Positions 7,103 through 13,502 of a stretch of DNA of 13,502 nucleotides are shown in pieces. The DNA is from Clostridia bacterium (GTDB taxonomy: Bacteria > Bacillota_A > Clostridia > Oscillospirales > Acutalibacteraceae): assembly GCA_009930155.1 (NCBI GenBank), contig RZYX01000048.1, positions 1 to 13,502 of the forward strand. Direction: 5' to 3'. The translations under genes were made by a program, and so were the position numbers. The notes below the pieces were generated by a model that made no database searches, was not told where the DNA came from, and was given only the letters and a program-made list of their open reading frames with translations. The first letter of the stretch is position 1. Each line of letters opens with the position of its first letter.

Positions 7103-7708
7103 ATGTATTTAATTGATGCGGATTGTTTGTACTTACCCGCAGGAATCGTGTGGCTTTTGTGGCTGATATGGACAGCCCTTCTGTCTAAAAAATACAAACC
7201 TGCAAAAAAAATTGTTTTGTTAACAGTGATATACATTTATATCCTAATGGTTTTTGCAGTATCAATCTTCCCTCTTCCAAATTTTCCACTGCCATATCAA
7301 GCAGGGCATAATTTTATACCATTCTATACTATAATTAAAACGGCAACAACAACGCCCGTATCAATAGCACTTAAGCAACTTGCAGGAAACATAATAATGT
7401 TCATACCCTTTGGGTTTTTAATTTCATTCTTTACAAATAAAAAGAAGTTTGTAAAATGCATCGCATCTGCAACCTTGTTTTCCGTATTTATTGAATTTCT
7501 TCAATTCATTCTAGGTGTAACATTTGTTGGTTCACAGTATCGTGTAGTTGATATTGATGATGTTATCCTTAACCTACTTGGTGCTATTATTGGCTTTTGT
7601 ATTTTTAAAATCACTCCGCATTTCATAAAAGACCCGTTATTACCCCCAACGCAAAGAAAAAAACTTCAAATTTATAGACCAGAGATAGTAACAAAAAAGC
7701 GACCATAA
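7103..7708 (+). CDS. VanZ-family membrane protein
   Basis: A 201-residue protein with about five hydrophobic segments (roughly residues 12-27, 37-56, 96-112, 117-137 and 153-169) and a basic hydrophilic tail. VanZ-family marks are HNFIPFYTI (69-77), GNIIMFIPFGF (95-105), IEFLQ (130-134) and YRVVDIDDVILNLLGAIIGF (146-165), with conserved E131, Q134, R147 and the acidic DIDD. The founding VanZ gives low-level teicoplanin resistance, but the function of most members is unknown. GGAGG at 7084-7088 is 14 bases from the ATG at 7103. An ATG at 7082 would begin before that site, and GTG or ATT codons between are possible, so the start is uncertain. It is the only plus-strand gene here, divergent from parA. 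Its last codons form the left arm of its own terminator. Confidence 0.83.
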   Translation: MYLIDADCLYLPAGIVWLLWLIWTALLSKKYKPAKKIVLLTVIYIYILMVFAVSIFPLPNFPLPYQAGHNFIPFYTIIKTATTTPVSIALKQLAGNIIMFIPFGFLISFFTNKKKFVKCIASATLFSVFIEFLQFILGVTFVGSQYRVVDIDDVILNLLGAIIGFCIFKITPHFIKDPLLPPTQRKKLQIYRPEIVTKKRP

Positions 7709-7725
7709 CGGTCGCTTTTCTTTTA
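7693..7725 (+). terminator. Terminator overlapping the VanZ-like stop codon
   Basis: GCGACC-ATAAC-GGTCGC with A6 before and TTTTCTTTT after. The stop codon TAA is in the loop, so the last codons are part of the stem. The flanking A and U runs could also allow function on the minus strand. Confidence 0.85.
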
Positions 7726-7741
7726 TGTTTCACGCTAAACA
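7726..7741. promoter_or_regulatory. Degenerate parS-like site
   Basis: TGTTTCACGCTAAACA differs from perfect parS at two central positions (14 of 16 match). It lies directly after the VanZ terminator and 22 bases before palindromic repeat copy A. Binding by ParB is unproven. Confidence 0.35.
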
Positions 7742-7763
7742 AGACAATGCCTTTATAATAGAA

Positions 7764-7886
7764 ACCAGCTCGAAACCCACTGGATGGGGGTCACGGGGGA
7801 AACCCGACTGACAGCGAACAGAGGGTTTCTCCCGTGTCGCCTTTCTTTGATTCGTTTCTTTGGCGACCAAAGAAATGAACATAAAC
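7764..7886 (+). repeat. Palindromic repeat, copy A
   Basis: A 123-base unit with two hairpins. Stem 1 is CACGGGGGAAACCC (7792-7805) with GGGTTTCTCCCGTG (7823-7836), 14 bp with one wobble. Stem 2 is TTTCTTTGG-CGA-CCAAAGAAA (7855-7875), perfect. It differs from copy B at 4 positions. Confidence 0.88.
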
Positions 7887-7980
7887 AATAATAACTACGC
7901 AAAATATATGATGTAACTTTTCTTTTTGTGTTTCACACTAAAAAAATAATATATTTATAATTTAATCTAATCAACAAAAA

Positions 7981-8103
7981 ACCAGCTCGAAACCCGCTGG
8001 ATGGGGGTCACGGGGGAAACCCGACTAAAAGCGAACAGAGGGTTTCCCCCGTGTCGCCTTTCTTTGATTCGTTTCTTTGGCGACCAAAGAAATGAACATA
8101 AAC
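7981..8103 (+). repeat. Palindromic repeat, copy B
   Basis: Closest to a consensus. Stem 1 is a perfect 14-bp palindrome (8009-8022 with 8040-8053), and stem 2, TTTCTTTGG-CGA-CCAAAGAAA, is also perfect. A weak parS-like TGTTTCACACTAAAAA (7929-7944) lies upstream. Confidence 0.88.
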
Positions 8104-8166
8104 TAATAACAAATATAAAAAACATATAAAACAGCTTGCCTTTATAAGTCTATAAATCAGCAAAGA

Positions 8167-8290
8167 ACTAGCTCGACACCCACTGGATGGGGGTCACGGG
8201 GGAAAACCGACTGACAGCGAACAGAGGGTTTCCCCCATGTCGCCTTTCTTTGATTCGTTTTTTTGGCGACACAAAGAAATGAACATAAAC
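8167..8290 (+). repeat. Palindromic repeat, copy C
   Basis: About seven differences from copy A. Changes in both arms put two mismatches in stem 1, and a substitution plus a one-base insertion break stem 2. It looks like a decaying copy, which argues against strict selection on its folding. Confidence 0.88.
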
Positions 8291-8317
8291 TAATAACAAA
8301 TATAAAAAATATATAAC

Positions 8318-8354
8318 AAAGGAAAAAGCGACCGCAATGGCCGCTTTTTCCTTT
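8318..8354 (-). terminator. Terminator downstream of noc
   Basis: AAAGGAAAAAGCGACC pairs with GGCCGCTTTTTCCTTT across a GCAAT loop, with one mismatch. It is about 86 bases past the noc stop. A- and U-rich arms make it potentially active in both directions. Confidence 0.72.
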
Positions 8355-8439
8355 GGATGTGGGATGTGAAAGAGAAATAAAAACAGGAAAATTGGTAAAG
8401 GGTTATATCAAATGCCCAAGTGAGCACTTAATAACTTAT

Positions 8440-9276
8440 CTAGGCTGTGTGTTTTTCGCCAGTTTTAACAACTATGTCGCCAGCCTTTGGAATACGCACA
8501 ACATACTCTATATATTCATCGGTTTCACTCTTTACGCTGTCAGCGTCAATACCCGCCTTGCGCATTGTGTCAACCGCGTGATTAAGCGTGTTTATAAAAA
8601 TGCGAACATCTTTAAAAAGCTTAATCGGTGGGCGTTTTCCGCCTGCTTGTCTATTAAGAATTAGTTTAATAAGCTTGTCCGTTTCTTGCACGTTAAGATG
8701 CCTGTCAACTATAATGCTCAGCGCCCTATCAATCTGATTGTCGTCCTTAAGGCTAAGTAGTGCCCTTGCGTGGCGTTCGGTAAGCCCCGCGGTACTAATC
8801 TTCATTCGCTGTTGCTCCGAAAGCTTTAGTAGCCTCAGTTTATTAGAAAGTGTTGATTGTGCCTTTCCAAGGCTCTTTGACGCCTCTTCTTGGCTCATAT
8901 TATATTCTTCCATTAGCTTTTCTATTGCAATTGCTTCTTCAAAAAAATCTAAATCTTGGCGTTGCAAATTTTCAATAAGTCCATACAGAGCGGATTTTGC
9001 GTCATCAATTTTCATTAATATACAAGGGATTCTTGCAAGCCCAACCATCCTTGCCGCACGCAGCCTGCGCTCCCCTGCAACCAACTCGTAAGCACCATCT
9101 TTTAATTGACGAACACTGATAGGCTGAATTATTCCGTTCTCTCTTATGCTTTGTGCAAGGCTCTCAAGTTCATCATAATCAAAACGCCTGCGTGGCTGAT
9201 TTGGGTTTGGTTTAATTTCGGACTGTGGTATCAAAATTATTTGTCCACCCGATTTTATTTTTGATTGACTTTTCAA
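8440..9276 (-). CDS. noc: Nucleoid occlusion protein Noc (ParB family)
   Basis: A 278-residue ParB-like CTP-binding clamp that in Firmicutes binds NBS sites and keeps the division machinery off the nucleoid. The core has GERRLRA (68-74) and IENLQRQDLDFFEEA (101-115); the helix-turn-helix is MSQEEASKSLGKAQSTLSNK (127-146). The positions that separate Noc from ParB specificity read Q140, K146, K151 and R168, exactly the Noc set (Q/K/K/R), while the ParB in this window has R and G at the outer positions. I start at the TTG at 9276 because GGAGGAG lies 8 bases upstream. The resulting N-terminal extension is only about 13 residues and lacks an obvious amphipathic membrane helix. Initiation at an upstream GTG (9351) would add a hydrophobic stretch but has no ribosome site and overlaps a terminator hairpin. 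It is separated from rsmG by that terminator. Confidence 0.92.
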   Translation of the reverse strand: MKSQSKIKSGGQIILIPQSEIKPNPNQPRRRFDYDELESLAQSIRENGIIQPISVRQLKDGAYELVAGERRLRAARMVGLARIPCILMKIDDAKSALYGLIENLQRQDLDFFEEAIAIEKLMEEYNMSQEEASKSLGKAQSTLSNKLRLLKLSEQQRMKISTAGLTERHARALLSLKDDNQIDRALSIIVDRHLNVQETDKLIKLILNRQAGGKRPPIKLFKDVRIFINTLNHAVDTMRKAGIDADSVKSETDEYIEYVVRIPKAGDIVVKTGEKHTA

Positions 9277-9306
9277 AATTATCACTCCTCCGGCTCGGGA
9301 TTGCTT

Positions 9307-9359
9307 GATAAAAAAATATGCTGTACTTATCCCGCAAAAACAGAATAGCACAGCATATT
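9307..9359 (-). terminator. Terminator between rsmG and noc, possible noc attenuator
   Basis: On the minus strand AATATGCTGTGCT pairs with AGTACAGCATATT, 13 bp with one wobble and a ~19-base loop, then TTTTTATC. It is 58 bases after the rsmG stop and only about 17 bases before the noc ribosome site. It ends the mnmE-mnmG-rsmG transcript and may lie in the noc leader. Confidence 0.8.
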
Positions 9360-9416
9360 CATAAAAGCCACAAAATTAAATCGTTATATTTCTCTATTAT
9401 TTCCCTCAAAATCGCA

Positions 9417-10133
9417 TTATAACAAAGAATTTTTTGCGATTTGTGCTGAAGGTCTGGGATAAATTGGCGAAGTTTGCGATATCTTTTTTACAATTATTAT
9501 ATTTCTCTCTCCGCAACCTTCAAGCATAAATTCCTGAATTTTGCAAAATTCGCCACCAAGTGTTTTAATAGCCCTTTTTGCACTTTCAAGGTCTTCCTTT
9601 GCCCCCATAGCTTTTAGCGGAGCAAAAACTCCGCCAACCTTTGCAAAAGGCAAGCAATACTCACTTAAATCTCGCAAATTTGATACCGCACGAGCCGTAA
9701 CAACATCAAATTGCTCTCTATACTCTGGCAATCTTCCCGCCTCTTCTGCCCTTGAATGCACAATTGTAGCGCTAAGCCCCAGTTCAGACAATATGTTTTC
9801 TATTACATTTAACTTCTTTTTTGTGCCATCAAGCAAGGTAACTTCAAGATTTGGGTTAGCTATAAGCAGTGCAACTCCAGGAAAACCAGCGCCAGTTCCA
9901 ACATCAATAATGCTTGTATCGTCCTTAATCTCTATACTATTAAATAGCATAAGACTGTCAATAAAATGTTTATGCACGATTTCATCTGGCTCTGTAATGG
10001 CCGTCAAATTAATCTTTTTGTTCCATTCAATAAGTAGCTGTGCGTATTTATCAAACCTATCAAGTGCTAAATCATCAAGTTCAATGCCATTTTTTAAAGC
10101 TGTATTCTTCAAAAGTTCCTTGGAGATTGTCAT
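9417..10133 (-). CDS. rsmG: 16S rRNA (guanine-527-N7)-methyltransferase RsmG (GidB)
   Basis: A 238-residue SAM-dependent enzyme that makes m7G527 in 16S rRNA; its loss gives low-level streptomycin resistance in several species. The sequence shows WNKKINLTAI (37-46), the SAM loop IDVGTGAGFPG (76-86), LLDGTKKKL (100-108), SRAEE (127-131) and TARAVSNL (146-153). The C-terminus keeps YPR (225-227) but the following residues, PSAQIAKNSLL, depart somewhat from the usual G-x-P-x-K-x-PL tail. The ATG overlaps the mnmG stop as ATGA, with GGAGAG 6 bases upstream, so the two are translationally coupled. Confidence 0.96.
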   Translation of the reverse strand: MTISKELLKNTALKNGIELDDLALDRFDKYAQLLIEWNKKINLTAITEPDEIVHKHFIDSLMLFNSIEIKDDTSIIDVGTGAGFPGVALLIANPNLEVTLLDGTKKKLNVIENILSELGLSATIVHSRAEEAGRLPEYREQFDVVTARAVSNLRDLSEYCLPFAKVGGVFAPLKAMGAKEDLESAKRAIKTLGGEFCKIQEFMLEGCGERNIIIVKKISQTSPIYPRPSAQIAKNSLL

Positions 10134-12004
10134 TTTTTACTCTCCTTCTCAAGATAAATTAGCAAAACAGAGATATCAGCAGGGCTAACACCAGAGATTC
10201 TGCTTGCCTGCCCAACATTTGCAGGGCGAATTTTTTCAAGCTTTTCCTTTGATTCAAGCCTGAGCCCCGAAATTTTAGCATAATCTATATCCTGTGGCAT
10301 TTCCTTGCACTCTAGCCTACGCATCTCATCAATCTGAGCCTGCTGGCGTTTTATATATCCCTCATACTTTATCCCCGTTTCAACCTGCTCAAATATTTCG
10401 TTCGGTAATTGTGGCCTACCCTTATCAAATGGTGCAAGTACCTCATAATTAAGTTGTGGTCGCTTCAAAAGCTCTGGCATTCTCACTCCCGTATCAATTG
10501 GAGATGTTTCACGTGAAACAAGCACCTCATTCAACTCTTTGCTAGGAGAAATAACAACAGCCTGTACCCTCTTCTTCTCTTTTTCAATAAGTTCACATTT
10601 ATTTAAAAACTTTTCATAGCGTTCCTCACGAATAAGCCCTACTTCATGGCCAATCCTTGTAAGCCTAATATCCGCATTGTCATGGCGTAAAATCAAGCGA
10701 TATTCCGAGCGAGAAGTCATCATTCTATATGGATCAGAACACCCTTTTGTCACCAAATCATCTACAAGCGTACCAATATATGAGCTTGCCCTGTCCAAAA
10801 CAAGTGGTTTTTTACCCTTTACCTTGTGAGCAGCATTAATTCCAGCAACAATTCCCTGTGCTGCCGCCTCTTCATATCCACTAGAGCCGTTAAACTGACC
10901 CGCACCAAAAAGACCTTCATAATCCAAAAATTCAAGGCTGGACTTTAGTGCAAGTGGGTCAATACAATCATATTCAATGGCATATGCCGTTCTTATAACC
11001 TCTACATTTTCAAGCCCCGGTACGGTTTTTAAGAATGCAAGCTGAACATCTTCAGGCAATGAGGAAGAAAGCCCCTGCAAATACATTTCCTGCGTATTCA
11101 TTCCACAAGGTTCAATAAACACCTGATGCCTTTGCTTGTCTGCAAAACGCACGATTTTGTCTTCAAGGCTTGGGCAATATCGTGGGCCAACGCCCTCTAT
11201 TTTTCCACCATATAAAGGTGAGCGATGCAAATTCTCAAGAATAACCTTTTTTGTATCCTCGTTTGTATAAGTAATGTGGCAAACCGCCTTGTTACAAGAT
11301 TTTATAGGTGATTCAAAAGAAAATACAATAGGCTTTTCATCACCATTTTGAACCTCTAAAGCAGAAAAATCAATGCTTCTACTATTAACTCTGGACGGCG
11401 TTCCCGTTTTAAAGCGTCTTGTCGGCAAGCCTAAATCCTTAAGCGATTTTACAAGAGCATTTGATGGAAACATTCCGTCAGGGCCACTTTCATATGAAAC
11501 ATCGCCAACATAAATACGGCCACCAAGGAATGTACCCGTGGCAAGAATAACGCATTTTGCACTATAAACGCCCTCAAACCTTGTTTTTGCTTGCCACAAA
11601 CCGTCCTCAAGTTGTTTTAAATCCATTATTTCAGCTTGTTTCAAATCCAGATTTTCCTGCATCTCCAAGCAATTTTTCATATATGCTGAGTATTCTCTGC
11701 GGTCTATCTGTGCTCGTGGGCTATGCACAGCAGGACCTTTTCCAAGGTTTAGCATACGGCTTTGAATCATTGTTTTATCCGCAGCTTTTGCCATTTCTCC
11801 CCCAAGTGCATCAATTTCTCTCACCAGATGCCCCTTAGAAGTGCCTCCTATAGAAGGATTGCAATGCAAACCTCCAACCCAGTCCGCACTTATTGTAAAT
11901 ATACAGGTTTTACAACCAAGGCGTGCACTAGCAAGAGCAGCTTCAATCCCTGCATGGCCTGCCCCAACAACTATAACCTCGTATTGTTTTGCAAAGTATT
12001 CCAT
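10130..12004 (-). CDS. mnmG: tRNA uridine-5-carboxymethylaminomethyl modification enzyme MnmG (GidA)
   Basis: A 624-residue FAD-binding enzyme that, with MnmE, installs the cmnm5 group on U34 of tRNAs reading NNA/NNG codons. GAGHAG (14-19) is the dinucleotide fold, CNPSIGG follows near 45-51, and the PRYCPSLEDKIVRF and GMNTQEMYLQGLSSSLP family signatures are present. GCSDPYRMMTSRSEYR and the C-terminal helical MnmE/tRNA-binding domain (SRISGVSPADISVL) are complete. The ATG at 12004 has GGGAG 6-7 bases upstream, and homologous proteins start at this motif; an upstream in-frame TTG (12049) was rejected. Codons 495-500 (VSRET) coincide with a perfect parS. The gene follows mnmE by 101 bases, which hold a weak TATAAT and a small hairpin (12022-12051), and overlaps rsmG by 4 bases. 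Confidence 0.97.
   Translation of the reverse strand: MEYFAKQYEVIVVGAGHAGIEAALASARLGCKTCIFTISADWVGGLHCNPSIGGTSKGHLVREIDALGGEMAKAADKTMIQSRMLNLGKGPAVHSPRAQIDRREYSAYMKNCLEMQENLDLKQAEIMDLKQLEDGLWQAKTRFEGVYSAKCVILATGTFLGGRIYVGDVSYESGPDGMFPSNALVKSLKDLGLPTRRFKTGTPSRVNSRSIDFSALEVQNGDEKPIVFSFESPIKSCNKAVCHITYTNEDTKKVILENLHRSPLYGGKIEGVGPRYCPSLEDKIVRFADKQRHQVFIEPCGMNTQEMYLQGLSSSLPEDVQLAFLKTVPGLENVEVIRTAYAIEYDCIDPLALKSSLEFLDYEGLFGAGQFNGSSGYEEAAAQGIVAGINAAHKVKGKKPLVLDRASSYIGTLVDDLVTKGCSDPYRMMTSRSEYRLILRHDNADIRLTRIGHEVGLIREERYEKFLNKCELIEKEKKRVQAVVISPSKELNEVLVSRETSPIDTGVRMPELLKRPQLNYEVLAPFDKGRPQLPNEIFEQVETGIKYEGYIKRQQAQIDEMRRLECKEMPQDIDYAKISGLRLESKEKLEKIRPANVGQASRISGVSPADISVLLIYLEKESKK
10505..10520. promoter_or_regulatory. 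parS site inside mnmG, perfect consensus
   Basis: TGTTTCACGTGAAACA, 16 of 16 and palindromic, embedded in the mnmG reading frame where it encodes VSRET. Together with the copy at 6914-6929 it gives two perfect ParB loading sites 3.6 kb apart near the origin. Confidence 0.97.
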
Positions 12005-12105
12005 ATTTTTCTCCCAAAATAGATTGTTGCTATTATTTGATTTAAACAATCATAAATTTCTTTCATCTAGGGCAAATTCCTATTATAAAAGCACCTAAAC
12101 TTTTG

Positions 12106-13470
12106 TTATTTTCCAACACAAAAGTTTTCAAAAACCTTATCAACAACGGCTTCGCTCGCCTTTTTTCCCGTAATTTCAAGCAAAGCATCAATAACACAGT
12201 CAGTGCTAACATTAACAGCGTCCATAGTAAGCCCGCTTTTCATAGCAAAAATTGCTTCGTCAACACATTCAATCGCTCGTTTGCAACAATCTCTCTGCCT
12301 TTCCGTTGCAATCATTGCGGCAGATGTGTCAATTTGTTGTGTTTCAAGCACTGTTTCAATAGCCTCTTTAAGCTCATCATAACCTTGCAAATTAGTAGCA
12401 GAAATAAAAACACACTGTTTTACAAAGTTTTTTATCTTTTGTTCATCAAAAACCAGTGATAAATCCGTTTTATTAATAACCGCTATGCTATTTTTGTTCT
12501 TACAAAGCTCTAAAAGTTCAAAATCTTCATCATTAAGTTGCTCGGATGCATCAAAGACAGCAATAACAAGCCCTGCACGAGCAAGCTTTTTCTTTGCCCT
12601 GTCTATTCCTATACTCTCAACTGGATCATCACTGTTGCGGATTCCCGCAGTGTCCGCCAATCTTAAAACAACATTTCCGATTTTAACCGTTTCCTCAATA
12701 ATATCTCGAGTTGTTCCAGCGTAAGATGTTACAATTGAACGCTCTGTGCCAAGTAACATGTTCATCAAAGTGGATTTGCCAACATTAGGACGCCCAACAA
12801 TGGCAGTTTCTACCCCTTGTGTTATTGCCTGACCCGCATCAAAATTAACGAGTAAACCTTCAAGCTCACTTTTTGCATTCGTGTAATCTTCAAGCAAAGA
12901 GTCAAAATTAAGCTCTTCTATATCCTCGTCAGGGTAATCAACCCATGCCGACATATGTGCGGCAGCGGATAAAAACACCTGTGTAATCTCACTTGTTTTT
13001 CGGCTAAGCGCTCCGTCCAAAGCATTAAGTGCTGCACTTGCTGCCTGTTCACCATGAGCACTGATAATATTCATTACAGATTCCGCTTCTGTAAGGTCTA
13101 TCCTGCCATTTAAAAATGCTCTTTTTGTAAATTCGCCTGCCTGTGCCGCCCTTGCACCATTATCCAAAACCGTTCTTAAAACTCGTTGCATAACAAAAAG
13201 CCCGCCATGACACGAAAATTCAACAACATCTTCCCCAGTGTAACTTTTTGGAGCCTTAAAAACGAGTGAAATCGCCTCGTCTACAGCCGATTGCTTGTCC
13301 ATAATAGTACCGTAGAGCGCATTATATCCCTGTAATTGGCTCAAAAGGAGTCCGCTCTTAGCCTTAAAAACCCTGTCCGCAATCTCGATAGCTCTGCTTC
13401 CAGAAATTCTAACAATTCCAATACCACCTGCGGCGTTTGGAGTTGCTATTGCAGCAATTGTATCCTGCAT
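12106..13470 (-). CDS. mnmE: tRNA modification GTPase MnmE (TrmE)
   Basis: A 454-residue, potassium-dependent G-protein partner of MnmG in cmnm5U34 synthesis. The N-terminal folate-binding domain has TIAAIATPNAAGGIGIVRIS, SYTGEDVVEFSCHGG (76-90) and GEFTKRAFLNGRIDLTEAE (112-130). The GTPase domain has G1 GRPNVGKS (226-233), G2 TTRD (253-256), G3 DTAG (273-276) and G4 NKTD (333-336). The C-terminus ends in CVGK, with the catalytic cysteine C451. The gene is full length; the ATG at 13470 has AGGTG about 6 bases upstream. It heads the mnmE-mnmG-rsmG cluster in this window; whether it is read from an upstream jag/yidC operon cannot be seen. Confidence 0.97.
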   Translation of the reverse strand: MQDTIAAIATPNAAGGIGIVRISGSRAIEIADRVFKAKSGLLLSQLQGYNALYGTIMDKQSAVDEAISLVFKAPKSYTGEDVVEFSCHGGLFVMQRVLRTVLDNGARAAQAGEFTKRAFLNGRIDLTEAESVMNIISAHGEQAASAALNALDGALSRKTSEITQVFLSAAAHMSAWVDYPDEDIEELNFDSLLEDYTNAKSELEGLLVNFDAGQAITQGVETAIVGRPNVGKSTLMNMLLGTERSIVTSYAGTTRDIIEETVKIGNVVLRLADTAGIRNSDDPVESIGIDRAKKKLARAGLVIAVFDASEQLNDEDFELLELCKNKNSIAVINKTDLSLVFDEQKIKNFVKQCVFISATNLQGYDELKEAIETVLETQQIDTSAAMIATERQRDCCKRAIECVDEAIFAMKSGLTMDAVNVSTDCVIDALLEITGKKASEAVVDKVFENFCVGK

Positions 13471-13502
13471 TTCTTCACCTTCGTTTTCACATTGTATAAT
13501 AT

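Larger units (their letters stand above)
7764..8317 (+). repeat. Tandem array of three palindromic repeats
   Basis: Most of the 731-base gap between the convergent VanZ-like and noc genes is filled by three direct copies of a ~123-base element, with start-to-start distances of 217 and 186 bases. The linkers are AT-rich and partly related: about 28 bases after copies B and C are nearly identical, and a GCCTTTATAA segment precedes copies A and C. No open reading frame, tRNA or CRISPR spacing is apparent. The array is framed by terminators at 7693-7725 and 8318-8354. Confidence 0.88.

Noticed and set aside
7764..8290. CRISPR array
   Set aside because: The repeats are ~123 bases, spaced 186-217 bases apart, with related AT-rich linkers and no cas genes.
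8353..8664. Plus-strand 103-codon open frame beginning at the noc terminator
   Set aside because: It is mostly antisense to the noc C-terminus, with no supporting motif or ribosome site.
9541..10188. Long plus-strand open frame (215 codons) opposite rsmG
   Set aside because: Serine/phenylalanine-rich composition typical of an antisense shadow; rsmG has full family motifs.
12022..12051. GATTGTT/AACAATC hairpin before mnmG as a terminator or riboswitch
   Set aside because: A 7-bp AT-rich stem with a long loop and no U-tract; too weak to call as a functional element.

Overview
The window looks like origin-proximal chromosome of an AT-rich Firmicute, most likely a Clostridia member (a gut Oscillospirales-type lineage is a guess). 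The basis is the conserved order mnmE-mnmG-rsmG-noc-parA-parB-serS, all on the minus strand, plus two perfect copies of the chromosomal parS site. dnaA, rnpA and rpmH are not in the window. By the usual Firmicute order, oriC should lie beyond the right edge, so forks would run right to left and nearly every gene is co-directional with replication. The one head-on gene is the VanZ-like gene.

Layout from right to left. At 13470-9417 is a tRNA-modification/rRNA-methylation cluster: mnmE and mnmG together modify U34 of tRNAs, and rsmG overlaps mnmG by 4 bases. One parS lies inside mnmG. A terminator hairpin follows rsmG and sits just upstream of the noc ribosome binding site. noc (9276-8440) encodes a ParB-family nucleoid occlusion protein. 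At 8439-7709 is a 731-base stretch without genes. It holds three tandem copies of a ~123-base palindromic repeat bounded by two terminators. The VanZ-like membrane protein gene (7103-7708, plus strand) is divergent from parA. The shared intergenic region carries the second perfect parS, promoters both ways and several dyads. parA, parB and serS (6803-3855) form a tight operon ending at a hairpin terminator.

The left part is accessory. The gap 3415-3854 holds an inverted copy and a fragment of the same palindromic repeat, and the promoter of a TipAL-type MerR regulator (3414-2671). That gene has both a MerR-type 19-bp-spacer promoter and a well-placed internal ribosome binding site that would produce the stand-alone drug-binding domain. 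Next is an intact IS30-family element (1344-2433). Last is a P-loop ATPase of the PRK06851 type (1263-196) whose second, duplicated P-loop is degenerate. Bases 1-195 hold two hairpins and one DnaA-box match. The 237 bases between the IS and the MerR gene (2434-2670) hold an AT-rich hairpin and a terminator and no gene I can support.

I do not see an obviously new multi-gene system. The observations most worth following are the ParB/Noc specificity residues next to matching sites, the ori-proximal palindromic repeat array with decayed parS-like sites, the TipAL/TipAS-like dual translation signal, and the terminator in the noc leader.
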